Positions 8,001 to 13,971 of a stretch of DNA of 13,971 nt are shown piece after piece; the stretch's first letter is position 1; each line of letters begins with the position of its first letter. This DNA is from Amoebophrya sp. AT5.2. Taxonomy: Eukaryota > Sar > Dinophyceae > Syndiniales > Amoebophryaceae. The stretch lies in contig RXOD01005457.1 in NCBI GenBank assembly GCA_005223375.1, positions 1-13,971 of the forward strand, written 5' to 3'. The notes under the pieces are model-generated. The model was given only the letters and a program-made list of their open reading frames with translations, was not told the DNA's origin and did not search any database. The position numbers and the translations under genes were made by a program.

Positions 8001-8295
8001 CGCCCGGACAAAGCTGCTCCGCACTCTTCGCGAACGTTTCGTTGCGCTTCAAACTTTCGAGCACGAAGAAGACCTCCTCGAGCGGAGGAATGCGAGAGAC
8101 GTTCTCGAGAAAACGCAGGTACCGGTACTGGAGGACGCCCGGCTGAATTTGGTTGCTGTTCGGAGGAATCTCGAACTGACCGAGCCGGTCGCATCGCGCC
8201 GCCGCGCCCACGCACACGAAAGCCAGGCTCACGAAAGCCAGAGCAGCCAGGAGCGCGGAAAACTTATTAAATCTACTACGTAGTAGTAGTTCCAT
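1650..8295 (-). CDS. DUF3431-like signal-anchored protein, four exons
   Basis: Joining 8295-7438, 6602-6380, 2286-2205 and 2043-1650 gives about 518 residues. The start is the ATG at 8295-8293, because it directly precedes a hydrophobic stretch (FSALLAALAFVSLAFVCVG, residues 12-30) that fits a signal peptide or type II anchor. Residues 34-235 are helical, with Ala/Glu-rich stretches, and end in a Ser/Thr-rich linker. The conserved part starts near residue 240: LDVLICHCRENLDWV and VTLLVYDKC resemble the first strands of DUF3431 (short acidic/aromatic motif, then a YNKG-like motif). Exon 2 supplies DECVAYLKYLSENYGNYPD and LVMFLQSDVEEH, matching that family's GREAHTYLxxIxxNYDxLPD and VFLQG motifs. 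Exons 3-4 supply FGRTP and YCCAQFVVGRSR, then ETIWHVLWGE, matching the CCAQFAVSR and YLWHxIF motifs. DUF3431 proteins have no settled reaction; a lumenal, glycosyltransferase-like role is only a guess. Family call is from remembered motifs. The exon 1/exon 2 junction is the weakest point. Confidence 0.68.
2044..2204 (-). other. Intron 3 of the DUF3431-like gene
   Basis: 161 bp, from GTGCGT to CTCGCTAG, phase 2. It contains a short trinucleotide run (ACT repeats on the minus strand, about 2077-2092). The frame through the end of this intron is also open, so without exon 3 one would wrongly extend exon 4 upstream. Confidence 0.68.
2205..2286 (-). other. Exon 3 (82 bp) of the DUF3431-like gene
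   Basis: This small exon is recognised by its sites and its fit. The acceptor TTCTCCTTGTCCCAG|GG has a good pyrimidine tract, and the donor is GGGAC|GTGCGT. It enters in phase 1 (two bases, 26 codons, two bases), matching exon 2 upstream and exon 4 downstream. It supplies the stretch RIVQNLTPCKRKIF and then EETFGRTPAALGT. This places the FG-P motif just before CCAQF, as in DUF3431 proteins. Confidence 0.72.
2321..2355. repeat. Short tandem repeat, 16-bp unit, two perfect copies
   Basis: The unit cagtcagtcaatcaat occurs at 2321-2336 and again at 2337-2352, followed by caa. It is built from CAGT and CAAT tetramers. It lies in intron 2, near the exon 3 acceptor. Confidence 0.9.
2826..2893 (+). 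repeat. Left inverted repeat of the intron 2 element
   Basis: It begins with ten T, then GTCAGATCGAGCC, and ends near GTTACCCGCGTCGCAACTC. It contains an internal hairpin: ATCGAGCC at 2841-2848 pairs with GGCTCGAT at 2864-2871. Confidence 0.8.
3112..3212 (+). repeat. Imperfect repeat, gctcaagaagttcgctgct-like unit
   Basis: Four copies of a 19-bp unit start at 3112, 3143, 3178 and 3194, spaced 31, 35 and 16 bp apart. Copy three has G for A; copy four ends in GGC. A fifth weak relative (ttcaagaa) follows at about 3221. Confidence 0.75.
3662..3745 (+). repeat. Tandem duplication, 42-bp unit, two copies
   Basis: Two head-to-tail copies (3662-3703 and 3704-3745) differ at two of 42 bases. The unit begins ggagtgctat. 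The period is a multiple of three, so any frame through it would gain 14 residues, but I see no convincing protein here. Confidence 0.88.
3863..4138 (+). CDS. Possible coding remnant inside the element
   Basis: A plus-strand frame with an ATG at 3863 runs for 91 codons to a TAG at 4136-4138, and the frame is open back to 3794. The middle is rich in charged residues and Trp: STEWERVRSWVKERRDAEWF, then EEQRRLALANYNKN. That looks more protein-like than neighbouring frames and would be mostly helical. I do not recognise a family. It could be an exon of an element-encoded protein, a captured gene piece or chance. Confidence 0.22.
   Translation: MLPVNDEHRRRETRWRKKRPATLEPRDSTEWERVRSWVKERRDAEWFEEQRRLALANYNKNEHHTAALVWRSEDHDATPDETSWAVCLCLL
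4334..5011 (-). CDS. Possible acidic, repeat-containing disordered protein in the element (fragment)
   Basis: This minus-strand frame is open from 5011 to a TAG at 4336-4334 (225 residues). It has no ATG until 4672. It reads as a disordered protein: a basic/Ser region, an acidic run (WGDDEEDGEEDGDPEDCDEE, about 4771-4712), then two copies of a 22-residue unit around NAAPGRQL, and a Ser/Thr/Ala tail. Just upstream, a different minus frame (to about 5025) has a similar Pro/Thr-rich composition, with a run of five G at about 5021-5025 where the frames would switch. This could mean a broken gene, a short intron, or chance open frames in GC-rich DNA. No family recognised. Confidence 0.25.
   Translation of the reverse strand, partial: QWGKGRSSPRFTGPARGEQDEGPGYNSPARDRDEGDAKGKAESSSGQPRQRADTDAKTGAAAFTGRDGSRPTSLRPFSWGDDEEDGEEDGDPEDCDEEDGASDHSGRTSAPTSMSESDGVDAEPVEARAVRRQSPRPRQRSAGEAAAQEHRDSNAAPGRQLSAGREVAPEEHRDRNAAPGRQLPAAAVAAQEEEAHRDSPAVSSGETQSTAAPDSAGATAGSPCQ
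4420..4623 (-). repeat. GC-rich tandem repeat, 66-72 bp unit
   Basis: Units begin with ctcgatg on the plus strand at 4420, 4492 and 4558. The first two share cagctggcgcccgggagccg; the third is diverged and partial. In the minus frame ending at 4334 the unit is 22-24 residues long (EHRDxNAAPGRQL). Confidence 0.8.
6083..6155 (-). repeat. Right inverted repeat of the intron 2 element
   Basis: Reverse-complement copy of 2826-2893, with a few base changes and an extra six bases near the T run (an AAATCG step). It ends in nine A on the plus strand. The same internal hairpin is kept (6105-6112 with 6128-6135). Confidence 0.8.
6380..6602 (-). other. Exon 2 of the DUF3431-like gene
   Basis: It codes for 74 residues plus one base (joined residues 287-360) and carries the central family motifs: DECVAYLKYLSENYGNYPD, then LVMFLQSDVEEH. 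The donor is AATG|GTAGTAG (exon end 6380, phase 1). It matches the phase-1 acceptor of exon 3. Confidence 0.7.
6603..7437 (-). other. Intron 1 of the DUF3431-like gene
   Basis: About 835 bp if the GA donor and the CAG acceptor at 6605-6603 are used. Its 3' part contains CTAATACC followed by a pyrimidine-rich run (about 6665-6690), which could serve as branch point and pyrimidine tract, although that tract lies some 70 bp from the acceptor chosen. Another in-frame acceptor, GCAAAG|TAC, would start exon 2 at 6626 and add eight residues. The intron contains a 38-bp partial copy of the end of exon 1. No separate gene is recognisable inside it. Confidence 0.45.
7131..7168 (-). repeat. Partial copy of the end of exon 1 inside intron 1
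   Basis: Thirty-five of 38 bases match 7438-7475, in the same orientation, 307 bp away. Both encode YDKCQTPIGRTW on the minus strand. The three differences are GAT/GAC, AAG/AAA and AGG/CGG, all silent. After TGG the copies diverge at once (GAG TAG in exon 1, CGG GCT here). It may be a relic of a paralogue or of a local duplication; it has no obvious exon of its own. Confidence 0.8.
7438..8295 (-). other. Exon 1 of the DUF3431-like gene
   Basis: It encodes residues 1-286. The reading frame is also open upstream of the ATG to at least 8412, but without an earlier ATG. The 3' end is ambiguous. A GT donor (ATCG|GTAGGA) would end the exon at 7449 in phase 1, but then the only in-phase AG acceptor ahead of exon 2 adds about 47 unconvincing residues. 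Ending at ACCTGG (7438) with a GA donor (GAGTAG) gives phase 0, which matches the strong acceptor GGTTTCAG|GAG. The partial copy at 7131-7168 keeps the coding sense exactly up to this TGG, which favours the second choice. Confidence 0.6.
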
Positions 8296-8736
8296 CCGGT
8301 CGGCGGAGAGCTGCCGATTCGCGGCAGAAAAAGTTTCTCGGAGTCGACGAGCCAAGGTAAGAAGACGATGGCGATCAAAGGAACAAAGGCAAAGCAACCA
8401 CCTCCGCAGCAAAGTATTAGTATAGCTGTCCCGCTATGTGCTAGTGTGGCTCTGCGTAGGGCAAGCCGTTATCGGTCTCTGTTCTGCTCGCTGTTATCGG
8501 ATATGGGTTCCATCGGACGACAAATTGATCTCATGCCAATGAACATCGGAGTTGACCGAAACCAGCACACGAAGTCTCCTGCACAAAAAAACGACCAAGT
8601 GCAACGCCATCGATGTCGAACAAATGCCGCGGGCACGCGTGAAGTTTTCGGAGGCAGGCGGTGTGCGCATCTTCTTCGCAGCGGCACTTCAGCCGCGAAC
8701 AGGTAGCCAGGCGTTTTGGTTACTTATCAAAATTGT
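8296..8736. other. Intergenic region between the J/PDZ gene and the DUF3431-like gene
   Basis: About 440 bp between the stop codon of the upstream gene (8737) and the start of the DUF3431-like gene. It should hold a 3' end and the upstream region of the next gene, both on the minus strand. No repeat, RNA gene or separate coding frame seen. A 14-bp palindrome, ctactacgtagtag, lies just inside the DUF3431-like coding sequence at 8273-8286. Confidence 0.5.
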
Positions 8737-11700
8737 CTACTGTCCTCGCGAGGGGCCCACGGTGTCCGACACAGCTTCTGACAAAAACATGGCTGACAGT
8801 CGCGCGAGATGCTCCGCTTTCGTGCGCAGCAAGGCGTCAATCGGCAGTCTTTCCGAGACTTCGAGAGGTGAGTTGTTCTCGCCGCCTGTTCCTTCTTCCG
8901 AAAAACCGGCACCCGCTTGCCACACTTCGTCTCTTTCGCCCTCTAGTTCGCGGATACGCTGTCCCATCTCGCGTAAAACCCTCCCCTGCAGGCGATGCTC
9001 CTGTTCCAAAACGGTGAACTTTTCTCTCCACTGGCTCTTGCTTCTGCTGGCACTTTTATCTTGTTTTTGCTTGCGGTTTAGAACAACGTCGGATGGCTGT
9101 TGCAGTGACCGCGCCGGCGCTGCGAAGAAAACATCGCGGCTTTGCTCCGCGATGCGGCCAGTAGGCGCGAAGGATTCATCGTCCTCACCGAACATGTTGC
9201 TGCTGGCAACGAGCAAATCCGAGACCGAGCAGCCTTTTTTTTTCGCAGCCCCCCCAAAAACGAGATCGTCGCCTTCCTCTTCTACCGACGCACGACGCGC
9301 AACAGAATTTCTATTTTCATCCGTACGATTTGTAGTTTCTCTCCGTCCGGCCTTCTCCGTTTCTGTTGCAGCAATGACCGCGGTCGAGGGCAGGCCTCCT
9401 ATGTGAGCTGTTTCGACCGGAACTGCGGCTGCTGGCGGCTGCCCTATTCCCTCCTCGGAATGGTCGGCGGAGAGAAAGCCCCCGCTATCCTCGTCCTCGG
9501 CGTCTGCGCTGTCTTTGGAAGCGCGTTTGTTGTCGACGTGAAATAATCGGTCATCTTCCTTCCAGGTCCGCGGCCCCACCACCCCCCGCGCAGCACCACT
9601 CCCCCGCGCGGCCTTGATCGGCGATTTTAGCCTCACTTTCGCGGCACCCCCAGCGCTGCCGGCGGTTTTCGAGGAAGTAGTGGTTTTTTCCTCCGCGGTG
9701 CTCTCCAGTGCGCCGACGTTTCGCTTCAAAATCTCCACGTTCGGCACTGAGGCGCCTTTCTCAAACACCTGCGCCCGCGCCTTCATGAAGGCCGACGACA
9801 GTTGTCGCGCAGCGCCCTTCTTCGCCGCGGACGGTCGCTCGCCCTTCTCGCCAACAGGAGCTTCCCCCCCTTCCTCGCCAACAGTCGCTCGCTTTCTCCC
9901 CCGCTTCCTCGGTGCAACAGCCGCTTGTCCGACATCCCGCTGCCACGGCACGCGGAACTCGAGGGTGGCACAGCTTTTCAGCTGGGTCGAGAACCTCTCG
10001 GGGTCGGATTCGCCGTTCACTTTTGTAAGCACCATGTTCGCGGCCACAATCCCCGGGTAGATCTGACTCACGTACCCCGCCCGCAGCACCTGCGTCACTA
10101 CGTCGCGCTCGCACGCAGGCACCTGGATCACATCCCCCCCACATTCTTCTCCAAAAAGCAGCCTGTTGTGGAACTCGATCACTTTTTCCAGACTCTTCCT
10201 CCGCAGGGATGAAAAGCGGGAGAAACCGGTCAAGGTCGGAGGAGTAGTGGTTGCTGCAGGAGTAGTACCGGAACCTCCACGGGTAGTTCCGGAGGAAGCT
10301 GCCCCCACCTCTGAGGGATCATTCCGCCGTTCTGCAGCCGCGGCAGGGGCATTCACGAGTTCGCTGCTGCGGTGGAGCTGCTGAAAGCGCGGCTCCACAT
10401 ACAGACCCTCGCTCTCCGGGTTGCAGCCCCAGCAGCGCCCCAGCTTCAGCCCCAGGAAGACGCCCGAATTCGTGCTCGTAGTACTCACTCCCCCCAGTTG
10501 TTTTGAGAAGTCGTTTTGATACCCACTGTTGATGTTTGGATTCACGTCCAGGGAGATTTTCCGCTGCTCGGCCACATCCACCCACGGCAACCCGCGGACG
10601 AAGGTGAAGCGGACCTCCTCCCCGGGCGGGGCAGAAGCCGCCTTAAGCCTCTGTAGCATGTTGACCGCGCCGCTGGTCCCGTCGTCGAGCAGCACGAGGC
10701 GGTCGCCCGGACGGCAGACGCTGAAAGGCGATGTTTTCATCCCGCCTCTGCCTGGTGCCAGAAACGCGCCGCTCTTTCGGAGCGGCGCCCGCGGTCGGAG
10801 GTTCACGCGGGAGCGGAGTCTCGCCTTCGATTGTTCCCCGTCGTCGCCCTTCGCCGAGTCTTCGGACGTGTAGTCGAGCTCTTCGTCGTTCTCGTTTGTT
10901 TCTTCCCCCACATCAGCTCCCCCACTATTCGCCACCACGCTGAAGTCGATTTTTACCAGCCGCAAGGTGTCCGATGCGTCCCCCGTGTTCGCGGTTAGGC
11001 TGAGCCCAAACGGCGGTTTCGCGCGAACGCAGTAGAAGAACGGCGCCACGTGCGGGTGACCCACCAACGCCCGGCGCAAGTGCAGAACCACGAGCTTCCT
11101 GTTGTTCGAGTCGAGGCGGAACGCGTCTTCGAGCACCTCCTTGCGGTCGCAGAGCCGCCCGTTGATCTCGGCGATTTCGTCCCCCGGCCACACGTATTTC
11201 GAAAGCCAGTCTCCGTTTGGCTCCCGCGCGGCGTCCAGCGACCGGTGGTAGCACGTGATCGCCTTCGAAGAATATCCGGGTACCACCGACCGATCGGAGC
11301 TGTTGTAGAAGTTTGCTGTCGGGGTGGAAAGAGCTGTGGGGGATAAAACCCCGCCGACCGACTGAAAACTGTCGTCCGTAGGCGAGTTGGGCGACATGGC
11401 TAGACCCTGACCTGGGTAGGTTGGTCCGGTTGCTGCGGCCGTCTGCTGCCGCGCCCGCAGCTCGGCGCCGGGCAGCGCGCGCCGTGAGCACGTGTCGCTC
11501 CCCTCGGAGCCGCTTTCGGACTCCAGGCCACTCTCCACCGCCCCCCCGAGACGATACACGCCCCCGAGATGACCGCAGTCGTTCTCCGAAAAGCCCCCCG
11601 ACGCCATTCCGATATTCTCATGCGCCAGCAACGTGCTGCCCAAGCGCGGGGCGCGCTGGCTGCTCACTTCTGTGACAAAAAAACGCTGCTCCAACGGCCC

Positions 11701-12897
11701 CTTCTTCTGCGTGATCTTCAACCCCACGCGCGGCGTCTCCGCCTCAGACAAGTACAGAAAGACCGGAAACCGGTGCTCGGCGTGCCGTAGTTGCTTTTGC
11801 AGCAGCTGCGCGAGCGTGGAGTCCGCCGCGGGTGGGTTTGCCCCGGGTTTGCCCCACGGTTGACGGGTGAGAAGCTCGCGCTCGAACAGGTCCATCAGCT
11901 GCTCCGCGAGCGGTTTTTCCACCAAAGCCGCGTCTGCCGCGGTGCTCTTGCTCGAGGCGCGTTCTCGCGATTGCTGCGCCGCGGGCGGACTGGCGTTGGT
12001 TTGTCGCTTTGTAAGCGAACGGAGGAGCATCGCCGGCGCGTACACACCGCAGAGGAGTGCGAGCTTTTGCCCCACCCCCAGGCACGCCCCCCCCCACTCC
12101 CACACCGGGTCGAACAGCGAGTGTCTGGAGGCCCCGCTCGACGCCGCCCGCCCGCTCTCGACCAGGTTGAAGAAGCGCGCCCACCGGTCCGCCTCCTGGC
12201 CGGGTGGTGCATTGCTGTCCAGATGTCGCATCGCGCCCAGCGCCGCCGGATGGTGCTGCGCCGAAGAGGAACTTCTCGGTGTGCTCCTACCTACTCCAAC
12301 TCCCGGAGTCGTGCCTTGGTACGAGGAGGATCCCCCGGCCCGCTCCTGCAGGCGCACCGCGTGCACGTAGGAGACGCGGAAGAAGAAGCACAGCAGCGCC
12401 CCCGACAGCAGGCTCGCAACTGCGAGCAGGCCGCGCACGGTAAACGCAATGGCGTCGCGCCGTTGGAAGAACGCGGCCCGCGAGTTCGCGTCGGCGAGCA
12501 GGAGAAAAGCGGTCTGGATCTCGGCGGCGCGGTCCGGGGCGCGGTCCATCACGCGCTCGGTGGAAATCTGTGATGGACCGCGGCGCGGTCGTGAGCACAG
12601 TGATCGGAAGCGATGGAAGTCGAAATCAGAAAGCAGTATCAGTAAGTCTAAGTGACGAATAATAAACTAAGCTTGCTCTAGACGTCGAAGTACCTCCAGC
12701 GCCTGCCGCCACTGGCTGTCGCCCAGCTTCTGCATCAACTCGCGGTCGAGACCCACTGCGACCAGGGGGTCGGCGCGGCCCTGTAGCCATCCGGCGACCA
12801 GATCGGAAAGCGGGTGGACGCCCGTGATCTGCTCCGCGACGACGCCGTAGACCCAGAGCAGCAGCACGAGAACCGACACGCACACCGACAGGTTCAT
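8737..12897 (-). CDS. Membrane protein with J-like domain and three PDZ-like modules, two exons
   Basis: Exons 12897-12694 and 12567-8737 join in phase 0 into about 1344 residues. The ATG at 12897 opens a signal peptide (NLSVCVSVLVLLLWVYGVVA). Residues 42-105 form a J-like domain across the junction: DPLVAVGL (helix I), SQWRQALEISTERVMDR (helix II and loop), AAEIQTAFLLLADANSRAAF (helix III). The position of HPD reads VMD, so stimulation of an Hsp70 partner by the usual mechanism is doubtful. A membrane segment follows (110-132), with a second possible one at 226-250. Three PDZ-like modules show a GLGF-like strand and a PGD/PGI-strand motif: GLKI (350) with WPGDEIAEING (528), split by an insert; FGLSL (588) with RPGDRLVLLDDG (687); FLGLKL (772) with YPGIVAANMVLTKVNG (905). 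Disordered Lys/Glu/Ser-rich linkers precede a coiled coil at about 1246-1286. Likely a J domain facing the ER lumen and PDZ modules in the cytosol (inference). Role unknown. Confidence 0.75.
12541..12581. other. Perfect 12-bp inverted repeat over the splice acceptor
   Basis: gcggtccatcac at 12541-12552 is the exact reverse complement of 12570-12581, with a 17-base loop; one more pair (12540 with 12582) extends it. On the transcript, the CAG acceptor sits at the stem/loop border, and the first five exon 2 codons form the loop. Confidence 0.85.
12568..12693 (-). other. Intron 1 of the J/PDZ gene (126 bp, phase 0)
   Basis: It starts GTACTTCG and ends GGTCCATCACAG, with possible branch points (TACTGAT, TTTCTGAT) about 55-75 bp upstream of the acceptor. 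Removing it deletes the in-frame stop and restores a continuous J-like fold, which is the main argument for these sites. Confidence 0.72.
12694..12897 (-). other. Exon 1 of the J/PDZ gene
   Basis: 68 codons: signal peptide, a short linker, helix I and the start of helix II of the J-like domain. Without splicing the frame hits TAG at 12669-12667. The donor is CTGGAG|GTACTT. Confidence 0.75.
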
Positions 12898-13510
12898 GTG
12901 CGACAACTGGCTGCGCCATCATGCCGCAAATGGTCCCGCGCGGGGAATCGCGGATAGGCGCCGCGGGAAAGCAGTCATTTTTGCGCGTGCGTACGTGAAG
13001 GTGCGTGCTGCGGCAGGAAGTGGCGCGCTGGGTGCTAACGCGCAGAGCACCTGCGCAGGCGGCATTCGGCATGTGGCGCAAGGTGTCAGTGGCTGCGTCG
13101 GGTCCTATCTCTCGTCTCGGGCTCACCTCTCGCCGCAGCTTTCTGAAAACTGCCTCGCTCGCGCTCTCATAGCCTCCAGGGGCGCTATGCAGCATGCGCA
13201 CGCAGGACGGGCGGGGCTCGGGCGGCGCGGTCCGAACGTCTCCAGGGCGTCGGCGTCGCGCGAGTGGTGCCACAGCGGAAAAACAACGCGGGCGGCCGGG
13301 TCCTGAGCGGGAGCCAGCAGCGCCAACGACAAAAAGCAAGCCGGCACGCCCGGCGGCGACAATGACAAAGGCCCGAGGGCGGAGCCGACTGGCACAAGCA
13401 CCAAAGAACAAAAGAGAAAGCCGGCGCGCAACGAGCACCAGGAGAAGGAGGCAGGCCGCGGCGAGGGAACGACGAAAAAAACCCGGCGCGCACCGCGTTG
13501 CTAGACTGAA
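12898..13510. other. Upstream region of the J/PDZ gene, no gene recognised
   Basis: About 610 bp of GC-rich DNA. Long frames are open on both strands, as expected at this base composition, but their products are Arg/Ala/Pro-rich with no family signature. It probably contains the promoter and 5' UTR; no specific element can be supported. Confidence 0.5.
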
Positions 13511-13630
13511 GGAAAGGACTACAGGAAACGACTACAAACAAGAAAAGACCACAGGATAGGACTACAGGAAACGAGTAGAGGAAAGGACTACGAGGCGAAG
13601 GGAAAGGGCTACAGGAGAGGACTGGACTGG
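13511..13630 (+). repeat. Degenerate purine-rich repeat
   Basis: Irregular copies of a unit like ggactacaggaaacga recur through this stretch (for example at 13517, 13559 and 13585, with shorter relatives ending in ggactgg at 13630). Copies vary in length and sequence, so no fixed period can be given. Confidence 0.7.
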
Positions 13631-13636
13631 TGTGCG

Positions 13637-13958
13637 GCAGGCAAAATTTTCCGCCCATGCGAGCAGGTGGGCCGGCCTCGACCGGGTGCGTTGCGCGACC
13701 CAGAACCGCGCCAGGGGATGAAAAGAGCGCCCCAAGTTGAGCCGGATCCACCCTAATAGCCGCGAAGCCGATGGGCCTGCGACGTGCTCGCACGGGCGCA
13801 AAATTTTGTCGGCCGCGGGCCCATCGGTCTCGCGGCTTACGGGGTCAATCCGGCTCCGCTTGGGGCGCTCTTTTCATCACCCGGATCGGTATAGGGCCGC
13901 GCAACGCACCCGGCTGAGATCGGCCGACGTGCTCGCGCGGGCGCAAAGTTTTGTCGGC
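13637..13958. repeat. 141-bp inverted repeat (foldback structure)
   Basis: Arm 13637-13777 and arm 13818-13958 are imperfect reverse complements of equal length (roughly 80% by eye) around a 40-bp spacer. The best-kept stretches include ccgggtgcgttgcgcg and gatgaaaagagcgcccc. It could be a foldback or MITE-like element, or part of a satellite array that continues beyond the window. Confidence 0.8.
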
Positions 13959-13971
13959 CGCGGGCCCATCG
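13781..13971 (+). repeat. 46-bp direct repeat at the right edge
   Basis: Copies at 13781-13826 and 13926-13971 differ at two bases and share gacgtgctcgc, then ttttgtcggccgcgggccc. They start 145 bp apart. A third, diverged copy lies in reverse at about 13637-13670 (end of the left arm). The second copy ends exactly at the window edge, so the array may continue. Confidence 0.85.

Noticed and set aside
8552..12573. Several long plus-strand open frames opposite the J/PDZ gene
   Set aside because: They are shadows of a GC-rich gene on the other strand: Arg/Ser/Leu-rich, without domains, and changing frame repeatedly.
12626..13793. Long minus-strand frames upstream of and overlapping exon 1 of the J/PDZ gene
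   Set aside because: Arg/Ala/Pro-rich translations of GC-rich DNA without start context or family signature; they overlap the better-supported exon out of frame.
1..13971. tRNA, rRNA or other structured RNA genes
   Set aside because: No cloverleaf or conserved rRNA stretch was noticed by eye on either strand; a covariance search was not possible.

Overview
The window looks like nuclear DNA of a GC-rich protist. Genes are split by introns, proteins carry eukaryotic N-terminal signals (a probable myristoylation site, a signal peptide, a signal anchor), and the domain types (EF-hand with kinase, J-like, PDZ-like, DUF3431-like) are eukaryotic. All three recognisable genes lie on the minus strand. 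Co-orientation, GC richness and one apparently non-GT intron donor would suit a dinoflagellate or related alveolate, but this is inference and no marker gene is present.

Layout from right to left, in the direction of transcription. Positions 13511-13971 hold repeats: a purine-rich degenerate repeat, then a 141-bp inverted repeat with an embedded 46-bp motif in three copies. Positions 12898-13510 show no gene and presumably include the upstream region of the first gene. Positions 12897-8737 encode a two-exon protein of about 1344 residues with a signal peptide, a J-like domain lacking HPD, one or two membrane segments, three PDZ-like modules, long disordered linkers and a C-terminal coiled coil. 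Positions 8295-1650 hold a four-exon gene for a membrane-anchored or secreted DUF3431-like protein of about 518 residues. It is recovered only by joining exons, including an 82-bp exon at 2286-2205. Its second intron is about 4.1 kb and contains a 3.3-kb segment bounded by inverted repeats (2826-6155), probably an inserted mobile element, with several internal tandem repeats. Its first intron carries a 38-bp partial copy of the end of exon 1. Positions 784-1 are the 5' end of a gene for a probable N-myristoylated protein with an EF-hand followed by the start of a protein kinase domain; it runs off the left edge.

Nothing in the sequence shows that the three genes act in one pathway. Two probably enter the secretory system (the J/PDZ protein and the DUF3431 protein) and one probably sits on the cytosolic face of a membrane (the kinase). 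The most interesting points are the J-like/TM/PDZ architecture, the DUF3431 gene split by an inserted element, the duplicated exon end that differs only at synonymous sites and argues for a non-GT donor, and a 12-bp hairpin placed on a splice acceptor.
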